Positions 1 to 8,997 of a stretch of DNA of 64,000 nt are shown here, piece by piece. The notes below the pieces were generated by a model, which ran no database searches, was not told the DNA's origin, and saw only the letters and a program-made list of their open reading frames with translations. The translations under genes and the position numbers were made by a program. This DNA is from Metabacillus mangrovi. GTDB lineage: Bacteria; Bacillota; Bacilli; Bacillales; Bacillaceae. The stretch's first letter is position 1; the number at the start of each line of letters is the position of its first letter. The stretch is from contig NZ_WMIB01000001.1 in the NCBI RefSeq assembly GCF_009711125.1, forward strand, positions 124,001 through 188,000, read 5' to 3'.

Positions 1-2
1 TT

Positions 3-656
3 GTGGAAGAGGTTAGAAAAGCGATCGGCGATAAGATGGACATCATGGTCGATGCCAATCAAGGGTGGAAGATGCCGTGGGACACAGAGCGCACGTGGGA
101 TTTTAAAACAGCGGCGAATGTCGCGAAGGAGCTTGAAAAGCTGAATGTATTCTGGCTGGAAGAACCTCTTCCCCATGATGATGCAGAAAACATGGCAAGA
201 CTGCGGCAGATGACTTCTGTCCGGATTGCAGGCGGAGAAATGAACCGCCGTTTCCACGAGTTCCGTGACCTTTCCAACAAAGGAGCTTTAGATGTGTATC
301 AGCCAGACGTAGCGCTGTGCGGAGGCATCACATACGGCCGGAAAATCGCGGATTATGTTCAGGCGAACGGCAGCATTTACAGCCCGCACACTTGGACGAA
401 CGGAATTGGCGTCATCGCCAACCTGCACATTGTATTGGGCCTGAGCAACAGCCCTTATATTGAATTCCCTTATGATCCTCCGGCTTGGTCGATTGAACGG
501 CGCGATTTTGTACAAACAGCCGAAACGATGCTCAACATCGATTCAGAAGGCTATTTGAAGGCAACGGACAAACCGGGCCTTGGATTTGATTTGGATGAAG
601 AAGTGCTGAAACGATACGAAATTAAATACACGTATGTTGGAGAAAAAGACGAATAA
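3..656 (+). CDS. Enolase-superfamily sugar-acid dehydratase (mandelate racemase/muconate lactonizing type), 5' end outside window
   Basis: The C-terminal 217 residues are present; the gene begins before the window. Visible enolase-superfamily features are the three metal ligands in VDANQ, WLEEPL and RIAGGE, and a likely catalytic His in SPHTW near the end of the barrel. Members dehydrate sugar acids or racemise and isomerise hydroxy acids in the cytoplasm. It is followed after 15 bases by an aldehyde dehydrogenase and then an iron alcohol dehydrogenase, so a sugar-acid or deoxy-sugar breakdown operon is likely. The exact substrate cannot be told from this fragment; a rhamnonate- or fuconate-type dehydratase is possible. 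The family call is firm, the substrate is not. Confidence 0.85.
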   Translation: MEEVRKAIGDKMDIMVDANQGWKMPWDTERTWDFKTAANVAKELEKLNVFWLEEPLPHDDAENMARLRQMTSVRIAGGEMNRRFHEFRDLSNKGALDVYQPDVALCGGITYGRKIADYVQANGSIYSPHTWTNGIGVIANLHIVLGLSNSPYIEFPYDPPAWSIERRDFVQTAETMLNIDSEGYLKATDKPGLGFDLDEEVLKRYEIKYTYVGEKDE

Positions 657-671
657 AGGAGGACAAGTCCA

Positions 672-2111
672 ATGAAAAGGTATCAAGCTTATATAAACGG
701 TGTATTCGCAGACAGTTCCAGCGGCGAAACGATGGAAGCCAAATCCCCTGCCAATGAAGAAGGGTTTGCAGAGTTTCCATCTTGTACGGAAGAGGATGCA
801 CTGAAAGCGATCCAAGCTGCCAATGATGCGTACCGTGAGTGGAAAAAACGCCCTTCCATCGAACGCAGCCAATATGTGCAGAAGCTTGCGGCTCTCCTTA
901 AAGAAGAACGATACCAGGACAGCATAGGTACGGCTATTGCAAAGGAAATGGGAAAACCGCTGAATTCAGCCAAAGGCGAGGTCGCAGGAGCTGCTGAACT
1001 TGCAGAGTACCATTCCCAGTGGGCCCGCAGAATTGAAGGCTCCGTTGTGGACGCAGACTCAAGCAATGAGCGGATCCTGATTTATAAAGAATCTCTCGGT
1101 GTCGTTGTGTGCATTGTGCCATGGAACTTCCCGATTTACGTTTTAATGAGGAAGCTTGCCCCTGCACTGGTTGCCGGAAATACCGTGATTGCCAAGCCGA
1201 GCTTTAAGTCGGCCGTCTCCGCTTTGGAGTTCGCGAAAGCTGTTGAAGAAGCAGGTTTCCCTAAAGGAGTCATCAATATCGTGACTGGCGAGGATGAAAT
1301 TGTCGGAGATACACTGACCACTTCCGGGGATATTAACATGATTACCTTTACCGGAAGCACAAAGGTCGGAAAAATGATGGCCGAGAGAGCCTCCCGGAAT
1401 ATGGTGCGCACCTCTCTTGAACTCGGCGGGAAGGCTCCTGCAGTTGTGATGGAAGATGCCGATCTTGAGACGGCTGCAAAAGGAATCGCGGGCGGACGTC
1501 TGGCAAACAGCGGCCAGGTCTGCAGCAACACCGAACGGGTTTATGTTCACGAGAGCGTGAAGGATGCTCTGATTGAAAAGCTGAAGCGCGAATTTGAAGC
1601 ATGCTCGATCGGTGACGGCATGGAAAACCCGGATGTGCAGATGGGCTGCATGGTTCATAAAAATGAAGCAAAGCGTGTGCATCAGCTCGTTGAAGAGGCA
1701 AAAGCAGAAGGTGCAGAAGTTGTGACGGGCGGACATTTTATTGAGGGGTTAAGCGAAGCTTTTTATCCCCCTACCCTTCTCGACCATTGTCATCAGAACA
1801 TGAAAATTGTACAGGAAGAGGTTTTCGGTCCTGTCCTTCCAATCGTGACTTTTAAAACAGTGGATGAAGCGATCATGCTTGCCAACGATTCGGTCTATGG
1901 CCTCACTTCCAATGTGTACACGAATAATTTTCAATATGTGATGCGTCTCACAACGGAGATTGAAGCCGGAGAAGTTTACGTGAACCGCCAGCAAGGCGAA
2001 GCGTACCAGGGTTATCACGCAGGCTGGAAGCAATCCGGCATCGGTGGAGATGACGGCAAATACGGTTTTGAAGAATTCCTGCAGAAGAAGACCGTTTATC
2101 TCGATTTTTAG
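672..2111 (+). CDS. aldA: NAD-dependent aldehyde dehydrogenase, AldA (lactaldehyde/glycolaldehyde) type
   Basis: The 479-residue protein has the same length as E. coli AldA as I recall it. Catalytic features are Asn152 in PWNFP, the FTGST nucleotide-binding loop near 226-230, Glu250 in LELGGK and the nucleophile Cys284 in NSGQVCSNTERV, a context typical of AldA. It would oxidise lactaldehyde, glycolaldehyde or a similar short aldehyde to the acid in the cytoplasm. An AAGGAGG ribosome site lies just before the ATG. It sits between a sugar-acid dehydratase and an iron alcohol dehydrogenase, which suits the lower part of a methylpentose or sugar-acid pathway in which an aldolase releases the aldehyde. 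The specific substrate is inferred. Confidence 0.85.
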   Translation: MKRYQAYINGVFADSSSGETMEAKSPANEEGFAEFPSCTEEDALKAIQAANDAYREWKKRPSIERSQYVQKLAALLKEERYQDSIGTAIAKEMGKPLNSAKGEVAGAAELAEYHSQWARRIEGSVVDADSSNERILIYKESLGVVVCIVPWNFPIYVLMRKLAPALVAGNTVIAKPSFKSAVSALEFAKAVEEAGFPKGVINIVTGEDEIVGDTLTTSGDINMITFTGSTKVGKMMAERASRNMVRTSLELGGKAPAVVMEDADLETAAKGIAGGRLANSGQVCSNTERVYVHESVKDALIEKLKREFEACSIGDGMENPDVQMGCMVHKNEAKRVHQLVEEAKAEGAEVVTGGHFIEGLSEAFYPPTLLDHCHQNMKIVQEEVFGPVLPIVTFKTVDEAIMLANDSVYGLTSNVYTNNFQYVMRLTTEIEAGEVYVNRQQGEAYQGYHAGWKQSGIGGDDGKYGFEEFLQKKTVYLDF

Positions 2112-2141
2112 CGCCTACCCTCATTATAAGGAGAATAGAAG

Positions 2142-3338
2142 ATGCTAAAGAACTTTCAATTTCATTTACGGACTAAAGTGGTTTATGGAGAGAATCAGTC
2201 ATTAAAGCTTGCCGAGCATATCCCTTCAGGTGCAGGAAGCCCTAAAGCAGTCATCGTCACCGATCAAGGTCTTGTAAACCTCGGATACATCCAGCCGATC
2301 GCGGATGCTCTTTCAAAAGAAGGCGTTGAAGTGACGATATACAGCGATGTGAAAAGCAATCCGACGTTTCAGAACATCAATGAAGCGGCAGAGTTACTAA
2401 AAAAAACGGGCAGCAGCGCCGTCATTGGAATTGGCGGCGGCTCCCCCCTTGATACGGCTAAAACAGCGGCTCTCGTTGCTGGCGGAGACCAGGAAGCAGG
2501 GCATTATGCTTTAATGGCGAACCCCTTTCCCCCTAAAAAGGTTGTGACAATTGCCATTCCTACAACGGCCGGAACCGGCGCAGAGGTGACGAGTACGACA
2601 GTGTACTCCGATGAGAACCACCGGAAACTGTGGGCGTGGGATCAGGAAATGCAGCCTGAGATCGCTATTTTGGATCCTGTTCTGACCGTTGATCTTCCAG
2701 ATTTTCTAACGGCAGCCACAGGTATCGATGCGCTCGTTCATGCGCTCGAGGCTCTCACTGGACAGGCTACCAGCCCGGTCATTGAAGCAGCGGGCCTTCA
2801 TGCGATCCGCCTCGTTGCGGAAAATCTTCCTGCTGCATTAGAAAACAAGGGCAACCTGGAGGCCCGGGGGAATTTGCTGACCGCTTCTATGCTTGCAGGT
2901 GTTGCGATTGAACAAGGCGGGACGGGGATCGCCCATAACCTTGGCCATGCCTTGAGTACTGTAGGCGGTCTTCACCACGGAAGAGCGGTCGCGATCGCGC
3001 TCTACCACGCGTATGAATGGAACCTTGAGAGTCCGAGGATATCTGAGTTTGCGAAAGCTGCCCGCGCATTCGGCGCCTCCGGAGAGTTCGGGAGTGACGC
3101 AGAGCTTGCGAAAGAAGGAGCACGCCTTTGCCGCTCACTCATTGAAAGCTGTCCGATCGATCTCGAAGTCGGGATTGACGGACTAACCATGAAAGATCAG
3201 CAAGCCCTCTTTACAGCAAGCCTCGCTGAGGAAAACCGTCCAATGAGAGTGAACAACTGCCGTTACGCTTCAGATGAAGATTTGCAAATGCTTGTTGAAC
3301 AAATTTTATCGCACAAAACAGCACCGAATTACGTATAG
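2142..3338 (+). CDS. Iron-containing alcohol dehydrogenase
   Basis: This 398-residue group III alcohol dehydrogenase has the nucleotide-binding GGGSPLDTAK motif, the family signature from PTTAGTGAEV onward, and metal ligands in DALVHALEA and in the HNLGHALSTVGGLHHG segment. It probably interconverts an aldehyde and an alcohol with NAD(H), for example lactaldehyde and propanediol or glycolaldehyde and glycol. A good AAGGAG ribosome site precedes the ATG. It is the last gene of the sugar-acid set and is followed by a 12-bp perfect hairpin. Oxidising (AldA-like) and reducing (this enzyme) fates for the same aldehyde would be a sensible pair, but this is inference. Confidence 0.85.
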   Translation: MLKNFQFHLRTKVVYGENQSLKLAEHIPSGAGSPKAVIVTDQGLVNLGYIQPIADALSKEGVEVTIYSDVKSNPTFQNINEAAELLKKTGSSAVIGIGGGSPLDTAKTAALVAGGDQEAGHYALMANPFPPKKVVTIAIPTTAGTGAEVTSTTVYSDENHRKLWAWDQEMQPEIAILDPVLTVDLPDFLTAATGIDALVHALEALTGQATSPVIEAAGLHAIRLVAENLPAALENKGNLEARGNLLTASMLAGVAIEQGGTGIAHNLGHALSTVGGLHHGRAVAIALYHAYEWNLESPRISEFAKAARAFGASGEFGSDAELAKEGARLCRSLIESCPIDLEVGIDGLTMKDQQALFTASLAEENRPMRVNNCRYASDEDLQMLVEQILSHKTAPNYV

Positions 3339-3346
3339 AACCTGAC

Positions 3347-3374
3347 ACAAAGGAACGCTTCTGCGTTCCTTTGT
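3347..3374 (+). terminator. Hairpin after the alcohol dehydrogenase gene
   Basis: A perfect 12-bp stem (ACAAAGGAACGC with GCGTTCCTTTGT) with a 4-base loop follows the stop codon by 9 bases. Only short T stretches follow, so termination strength is uncertain. Confidence 0.55.
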
Positions 3375-3484
3375 ATGCTTTAAGCTCATTGATTCTCCCT
3401 CTTCCCCAGATTCTAAGCATCTGCTTTTAGATTCCTGCCATTCTACTCAATTCTGCTCCTCCCTCCTGCATCCGGTCATTCATA

Positions 3485-3513
3485 TTGAAACCTCTTCCCG
3501 GGTATGCTAGAAT
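3485..3513 (+). promoter_or_regulatory. Likely sigma-A promoter for the amino-acid exchanger
   Basis: TTGAAA (3485-3490) and TAGAAT (3508-3513) are separated by 17 bp. Transcription from here would give a leader of about 100 bases before the exchanger gene. Nothing else is recognised in the gap between 3375 and 3610. Confidence 0.5.
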
Positions 3514-3622
3514 TTCCGGGCATTCTTTTATTAAAAAAGAAAAATTTTATCTTATTTTCACCTGTTTTTGTTACATATTTCACAAAATAATCCTTTAGTG
3601 GGAATGTTCAGGAGGCATGAAC

Positions 3623-4957
3623 GTGCAGCAGCTAAAAAAAGAAATCGGCTTTTTTGCCGCATTGGCGACAGTCGTCGGAACCGTAATTGGTGCGGGTGTA
3701 TTTTTCAAGCCCACAGCCGTTTACGGCGCAACAGGATCTGCAAGCTTAGGCTTGCTTGCTTGGTTTATCGGCGGGGTCTTAACAATTTGCGCGGGGCTTA
3801 CGGCAGCTGAGCTTTCAGCGGCTATCCCACAGACGGGAGGAATGCTCGCCTATTTGAAGCGGACATATGGGGATCTGACTTCTTTCCTTCTTGGATGGGC
3901 TCAGACTGTTATTTACTTCCCTGCCAACATCGCCGCACTGGCGATTATATTTGGAACCCAGACTGTCAGCCTGTTCGGCCTTGAAGCAAACAGCAGCCAG
4001 ATGCTAATTGTAGCGATCGCAGCAGGAACGGCTGTTTTCCTCACCCTGATGAACTTCCTGGGTGCAAAAGCTGGAGGAGGAATTCAGGCAGTTTCCACGA
4101 TCTGCAAGATGATTCCGCTCGCTCTGATTATTGTGTTCGGCCTTCTTCATGAGGAGAGTGTGCCATTTCAGCTCTTCCCGGTCGAAGCGGGTCCTGAGCA
4201 GGCGTCCTTTTTGACCGCACTTGGCTCGGGGCTGCTCGCTACGATGTTTGCTTATGACGGCTGGATCCTTGTCGGCAACATCGCAGGAGAGATGAAAAAC
4301 CCGAAAAAGGATTTGCCGAAAGCCATTATCCTTGGACTGTCGGCTGTGATGGCCGTCTACTTGCTGATAAATGTGGCGTTTCTGACGGTTATGACTGCCG
4401 GATCTCTGGCAGGTACAGATACGCCTGCATCTGATGCATCGCAGCTCATTTTCGGTGCCTTTGGCGGGAAACTCGTCAGCATCGGGATCCTCATTTCTGT
4501 TTTCGGTTCCATCAATGGGTATGTGATGACAGGTATGCGCGTCCCCTTTGTGATGGCTTCAGAAAATAAGCTTCCGTTCAGCAAGTGGTTCGCTGCGCTC
4601 ACACCAAAGAGCCGCGTTCCTTACAATTCCGGGCTGTTTATTCTAGGCATTGCCATCATTATGATGTTCATCGGCGGGTTTAACACGCTCACCGATATGC
4701 TCGTGTTTGTTATCTGGATTTTTTATACGATGACTTTCGCCGCCGTTCTTATACTGCGGAAGCGCGAGCCTGGACTTGCACGTCCTTACAAGGTGCCGCT
4801 CTATCCGTTGCTTCCGGTCATTTCGATCCTTGGCGGACTGTTTATCGTCATAAACACCCTCTTTACACAGACGCTTCTGGCCCTGTGCGGACTCGGAATT
4901 ACCGCATTAGGCCTGCCGGTTTACTATATGATGAAACACAGGCAACCCGTTAAATAA
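3623..4957 (+). CDS. APC-family amino-acid permease, SteT-like (serine/threonine exchanger type)
   Basis: This is an integral membrane transporter of about 444 residues with about 12 hydrophobic segments. The N-terminal GTVIGAGVFFKP segment is the substrate-binding unwound helix of the APC superfamily, and PQTGGMLAYLKRTYG also fits the SteT/L-type exchanger group. An ATG at 3617 lies only one base after the AGGAGG at 3610-3615, while the in-frame GTG at 3623 lies 7 bases after it, so GTG is the better start. It converges on the hut operon and is followed by a strong terminator. The hut operon here lacks the usual histidine permease HutM next to it, so a role in amino-acid supply is conceivable but unproven. 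Confidence 0.82.
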   Translation: MQQLKKEIGFFAALATVVGTVIGAGVFFKPTAVYGATGSASLGLLAWFIGGVLTICAGLTAAELSAAIPQTGGMLAYLKRTYGDLTSFLLGWAQTVIYFPANIAALAIIFGTQTVSLFGLEANSSQMLIVAIAAGTAVFLTLMNFLGAKAGGGIQAVSTICKMIPLALIIVFGLLHEESVPFQLFPVEAGPEQASFLTALGSGLLATMFAYDGWILVGNIAGEMKNPKKDLPKAIILGLSAVMAVYLLINVAFLTVMTAGSLAGTDTPASDASQLIFGAFGGKLVSIGILISVFGSINGYVMTGMRVPFVMASENKLPFSKWFAALTPKSRVPYNSGLFILGIAIIMMFIGGFNTLTDMLVFVIWIFYTMTFAAVLILRKREPGLARPYKVPLYPLLPVISILGGLFIVINTLFTQTLLALCGLGITALGLPVYYMMKHRQPVK

Positions 4958-4968
4958 CAACTGACGTG

Positions 4969-4997
4969 AGCCCCGGAAGCAATCCGGGGCTTTTTTG
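4969..4997 (+). terminator. Intrinsic terminator of the permease gene
   Basis: AGCCCCGG (4969-4976) pairs with CCGGGGCT (4984-4991) and is followed by a run of T. It is a textbook rho-independent terminator 12 bases after the stop codon. Confidence 0.9.
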
Positions 4998-5073
4998 GTT
5001 GAGTTCCCCTAAAAGGCATCAGATTTATAGGCTTTAAAACAGGATCTAAAACGACATCTGCCAAGATTGACGG

Positions 5074-5138
5074 CGCTACAGGCGATTTTAGAAAATCATC
5101 TTTAAATCCGCCTGTAGCGGCTTGGCGCAGGCGGGTTT
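5074..5138. terminator. Overlapping alternative hairpins between the permease and hutG
   Basis: CGCTACAGGCG (5074-5084) pairs with CGCCTGTAGCG (5109-5119). The same region can instead form CCGCCTG (5108-5114) with CAGGCGG (5128-5134), followed by GTTTTC on the plus strand. A nested GATTTT/AAAATC hairpin (5084-5097) lies inside the first. The two large stems exclude each other. It probably ends hut transcription and may act in both directions. Confidence 0.45.
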
Positions 5139-5141
5139 TCA

Positions 5142-6086
5142 TTATTGTGAATAATAGAATGCCAGCATGGCCAGTACAGCAAGCTTGCTTGTCATATCCT
5201 GCACATCCTTTGACGGATCGATTTCGACAATGTCCATTGCTTTTACTTTCTCATTTGATGCACAGGCACCTACCGCCGCCAGCAGTTCCCTCGACGTCAG
5301 CCCGCCCGGCCCTGCCGCCGGACAGCCGGGTGCATAGGCCTGATCTGCACAATCCATATCGAGAGAAAAATAAATCATGTCCACAGATTTGGCGAGCCTT
5401 ACGGTTTCCCTCTCAATGATTGACCGGATTCCTTCCCTCTCTATATCGCTCATTGTAAAGACTGATATCCCTCTCTTGCGCGCATAGTCTCTGTATTCCT
5501 TCCCATTGGCAAAGTCCCTGATGCCGGCTTGAACGAGGTGCTCTCCCACAATAATGCCTTCTTCAATTAAACTCCTAAAGGGGGTTCCGTTCGTACGGCC
5601 GCCATCTTCTATGTTTCTTACATCATGGTGGGCATCCAACTGGATCACGCCGATTTTACCAAAGCGGCCGGCAAAAGCTTTTACAGACGGATACGTGACT
5701 CCGTGATCACCTCCGAGCAGCACGGTTCTCGGGCAGGTATCTGTTGAGAGAACTTCCCCTACAGTCGTATAAATCCGCTCCAGATTCACTTCTCCTGCAG
5801 CCGGGCTAAAGCGGATATCCCCGTAGTCCACGATTGTTCTGCCAGCATAATCTAAATCTTTTTCAGCGGAATACGTTGTAAAGGACCCCATACAGCGCCG
5901 GATGGCAGCCGGGGCATCTGACGCTTTGGACATGGAGATGGATAGCCTTGAGAGCGGCATGCCAATCAGGGCTAAATCTCCTCTCATTCCGCTTTTGTAC
6001 GGGGTCACCGTCTCACTGATTTTCGTAATGAACCGGTCCTTAAAGATAGGCGGTTCACCTGGTTTCAGATAAGAAAAGGCCTGCAT
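5142..6086 (-). CDS. hutG: Formimidoylglutamase (histidine degradation)
   Basis: HutG hydrolyses N-formimidoyl-L-glutamate to glutamate and formamide, the last step of the Bacillus hut pathway. The protein is an arginase/agmatinase-family enzyme of 314 residues with the manganese ligands in LGGDHGVTYP, QLDAHHDVRN and FSLDMDCADQ. The reading frame extends upstream to 6128, but the ATG at 6086 has a GGGAGGGAG ribosome site and gives the usual length, so it is preferred. It still overlaps the end of hutI by 32 bases, which suggests translational coupling. It is the last gene of the hut operon. Confidence 0.93.
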   Translation of the reverse strand: MQAFSYLKPGEPPIFKDRFITKISETVTPYKSGMRGDLALIGMPLSRLSISMSKASDAPAAIRRCMGSFTTYSAEKDLDYAGRTIVDYGDIRFSPAAGEVNLERIYTTVGEVLSTDTCPRTVLLGGDHGVTYPSVKAFAGRFGKIGVIQLDAHHDVRNIEDGGRTNGTPFRSLIEEGIIVGEHLVQAGIRDFANGKEYRDYARKRGISVFTMSDIEREGIRSIIERETVRLAKSVDMIYFSLDMDCADQAYAPGCPAAGPGGLTSRELLAAVGACASNEKVKAMDIVEIDPSKDVQDMTSKLAVLAMLAFYYSQ

Positions 6087-7326
6087 GCCGCTCTCCCTCC
6101 CAACGTTTTTCCCCTGCAATGTACACACTGTCTGTATGGTTCACCCCGAAATGGTAAGGCAGGTAGCGGTAATTCGGAATGTTCCAGATTGTAAAATCAG
6201 CCCGCCCCCCCACTTTTAAAGTTCCCGCCTCTTCACCGAATCCTGCAGCATGCGCAGCATTAACGGTCACTGCATTCCAGATTTCTTCAGCGGACATCCT
6301 GAGTTTCAGTGCGGCAAGTGACATGATCAGCTGCAGATTTTCTGTCACACAGCTTCCTGGGTTGAAGTCTGTTGCCAGTGCGACCGCTGCTCCCTCTTCA
6401 ATCAGGCGGCGTGCGGGAGCATATCGCTCTTTTCCTAAATAAAAGGTCGTTCCCGGCAGCAGGACAGCAACCGTTTCTGATGCGGCAAGCATGGAGATAC
6501 CCTCTTCAGAGACAGCTACGAGATGGTCGGCTGTTTGAGCCCCTAGCGAGACCGCCAGCTCAGTGCCTCCGGTCGAATGGATTTCATCCGCATGAATTTT
6601 CAGTTTGAGACCCGCACTTTTGGCTGCGAGCAAGAATTTGGAGCACTGCTCGGCTGTAAAAACACCGGTTTCACAAAAGATGTCAGCAAAATCCGCCAGA
6701 CCCTCTTCTTTGATTTCGGTGAGCAGATCGGTCATTTCCTTTAAAAATTCTTCTTCCTTTCCTTTTCTGTCCGCCGGTACCGCGTGCGGACCGAGAAATG
6801 TGGAAGCGATCCGGATATGATGGGTTTCCTGAAGCTTTCGGGCAATCCTCAGCTGCCGCAGTTCCGTCTCCCGGTCCAGTCCGTAGCCGCTTTTTGCTTC
6901 CAGTGCTGTCACACCATGGGACAGCATACGCATGAGATGGAATTCTGCTTTTTTAAACAGCTCTTCTTCGGATGCTTTTCTCGTCGACGAAACGGTGGAA
7001 AGAATACCCCCACCGCTTTTTAAAATATCTAAGTATGCAGTCCCAGCCTGTTTCAGGGCCAGTTCATCCTCCCGGCTTCCTGCAAAAACAAGATGCGTGT
7101 GGGGATCGATAAGCCCGGGAGAGACCACTTTTCCTCCTGCATCCACCTTCTCGGCAGCGTGTATTCCTTCATTTGAAGGACCGATCCAGGAAACGTTGCC
7201 GTCTTTAACGGCGAATGCTGCATGCTCCAAAACCGGCAGGCGGCTCATTTCGTTCCCTTTCAGCGGTACGCCTGCAGAAAGCGGCAGTAAAAGCTGGCCT
7301 ATATTGTAAATCAAAAGATCATTCAT
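6055..7326 (-). CDS. hutI: Imidazolonepropionase
   Basis: HutI opens the imidazolone ring of 4-imidazolone-5-propanoate to give formimidoylglutamate. The 423-residue amidohydrolase-superfamily protein shows the metal-binding DPHTHLVFAGSRE motif, later KIHADEIHSTGG and ALATDFNPGS, all characteristic of this enzyme. The ATG lies 3 bases after the hutU stop and is preceded by a purine-rich AGGAGGAGGAG run that is also the end of hutU. It is third in the enzyme order of the operon, matching the third reaction. Confidence 0.95.
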   Translation of the reverse strand: MNDLLIYNIGQLLLPLSAGVPLKGNEMSRLPVLEHAAFAVKDGNVSWIGPSNEGIHAAEKVDAGGKVVSPGLIDPHTHLVFAGSREDELALKQAGTAYLDILKSGGGILSTVSSTRKASEEELFKKAEFHLMRMLSHGVTALEAKSGYGLDRETELRQLRIARKLQETHHIRIASTFLGPHAVPADRKGKEEEFLKEMTDLLTEIKEEGLADFADIFCETGVFTAEQCSKFLLAAKSAGLKLKIHADEIHSTGGTELAVSLGAQTADHLVAVSEEGISMLAASETVAVLLPGTTFYLGKERYAPARRLIEEGAAVALATDFNPGSCVTENLQLIMSLAALKLRMSAEEIWNAVTVNAAHAAGFGEEAGTLKVGGRADFTIWNIPNYRYLPYHFGVNHTDSVYIAGEKRWEGERHAGLFLSETR

Positions 7327-7329
7327 CCG

Positions 7330-8997
7330 TCACTCCTCCTCCTCCTCCATCATTGGAATGGATAGCGCATTCCTTGAAGCTGCCTGTTTTGCCTCCGCAT
7401 AGCCTGCGTCGGCATGCCTTGCGATCCCCATTCCCGGGTCTGTTGCGAGCACCCTCTCCAGCCGTTCCCGTGCAAGCTCCGATCCATCTGCAACGATGAC
7501 CATTCCGGCATGCAGTGAGTACCCCATCCCGACTCCCCCCCCGTGATGGACGGACACCCATGAGCCTCCAGCAGCGGTGTTGATGAGTGCATTCAGGATC
7601 GCCCAATCTCCGACGGCATCACTGCCATCAAGCATCGCTTCTGTTTCCCTGTTAGGGGAAGCAACAGAACCTGCATCCAAGTGATCTCTCCCTATCACGA
7701 CCGGGGCTTTCAGCTCTCCGTTACGGACGAGTTCGTTGATCGCAAGCCCCATTTTCGCACGGTCTCCGTACCCGAGCCAGCAAATCCGTGAAGGCAGGCC
7801 CTGAAAGGACACTTTTTCACGGGCCATATCAATCCATCGCAGCAGCGGTCTGTTTTCGGGGAACAACTCTTTAACGAGCTCATCTGTCCGGAAAATATCC
7901 TGTGGATCACCAGAGAGCGCCGCCCACCTGAAAGGCCCTTTTCCTTCACAGAACAGTGGCCTGATGTACTCTGGAACGAACCCTTTTATATGGAACGCAT
8001 CCGCGACGCCTTCATCTTTGGCCGCCTGGCGGATGTTGTTGCCGTAATCAAATACGACCGCCCCTCTTTTCTGGAACTCTAGCATGCAGGCGACATGCTG
8101 CGCCATCGTTTGCTTAGCGAGCTTTTTATACAGGATGGGATTTTCCTTTCGAAGGACAGCTGCCTCACTGATGGTTGTATCAGATGGAATGTATCCGTTC
8201 AAAGGGTCATGGGCTGAGGTCTGATCGGTTACGATTTCTATGTCGATCTGTTTCTCAAGCAGCTTCCGGAGAACATCCGCTGCATTTCCGGCGACGCCGA
8301 TGGAGAGAGCTTCCTGGGCTGTCTTCGCTTCAATAGCCCACTTTAACGCTTCATCCAGATCCTCTGTCATTCGGTCGCAGTAGCCGGTCTCAAGCCTTTT
8401 CCGGATTCGCTCCGGATCTGCTTCTGCTGCAAGGCAAACTCCGCCGTTCATCGTGACGGCCAGCGGCTGGGCTCCTCCCATTCCTCCGAGCCCTGCTGTC
8501 AAAGTGATCGTCCCTCTCAGAGAACCGTTAAAATGACGGCGCGCGACCTCTACAAACGTTTCATATGTTCCCTGCAGAATTCCCTGAGTGCCGATATAGA
8601 TCCAGCTTCCGGCCGTCATCTGCCCGTACATCATCAGCCCTTTCCGGTCCAGTTCGTCAAAGTGCTCCCAATCCGCCCATTTCGGAACGAGTACGGAATT
8701 TGACAGCAGGACACGGGGTGCTGCCGGGTGGGTTTTAAAGACAGCGACTGGCTTCCCGGACTGAACGAGCATGGTTTCATCATGTTCGAGCGTTTTTAAG
8801 GTACGTACAATCGCATCAAAAGCGGCCCAGTTTCTTGCCGCTTTCCCGATGCCGCCGTAAACGATCAGTTCTTCCGGTTTTTCGGCCACCTTAGGGTCCA
8901 GATTATTGCACAGCATGCGGAGTGCCGCTTCCTGCTCCCAGCCTTTGCATTCCAGTTCCATCCCTTTTTTTGCAGTGATCACGCGTTTCGTTTCCAT
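7330..8997 (-). CDS. hutU: Urocanate hydratase (urocanase)
   Basis: Urocanase adds water to urocanate using tightly bound NAD+ as an electrophile and gives imidazolonepropionate. The 555-residue length is standard. Recognisable segments are [11 protein letters not shown] and the [11 protein letters not shown] region near the N-terminus, [14 protein letters not shown] (dinucleotide binding) and the C-terminal [12 protein letters not shown]. The gene overlaps the end of hutH by 19 bases. The C-terminus is a run of acidic residues encoded by the repeated GAG/GAA codons that supply the hutI ribosome site. Confidence 0.96.
   Translation of the reverse strand: METKRVITAKKGMELECKGWEQEAALRMLCNNLDPKVAEKPEELIVYGGIGKAARNWAAFDAIVRTLKTLEHDETMLVQSGKPVAVFKTHPAAPRVLLSNSVLVPKWADWEHFDELDRKGLMMYGQMTAGSWIYIGTQGILQGTYETFVEVARRHFNGSLRGTITLTAGLGGMGGAQPLAVTMNGGVCLAAEADPERIRKRLETGYCDRMTEDLDEALKWAIEAKTAQEALSIGVAGNAADVLRKLLEKQIDIEIVTDQTSAHDPLNGYIPSDTTISEAAVLRKENPILYKKLAKQTMAQHVACMLEFQKRGAVVFDYGNNIRQAAKDEGVADAFHIKGFVPEYIRPLFCEGKGPFRWAALSGDPQDIFRTDELVKELFPENRPLLRWIDMAREKVSFQGLPSRICWLGYGDRAKMGLAINELVRNGELKAPVVIGRDHLDAGSVASPNRETEAMLDGSDAVGDWAILNALINTAAGGSWVSVHHGGGVGMGYSLHAGMVIVADGSELARERLERVLATDPGMGIARHADAGYAEAKQAASRNALSIPMMEEEEE

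Noticed and set aside
3568-3810. Small plus-strand gene overlapping the start of the permease
   Set aside because: It lies in another frame of the permease gene and has no ribosome site of its own.
5108-5134. Dispersed REP-type repeat
   Set aside because: No second copy of this block was noticed in the window, so only a local hairpin can be claimed.
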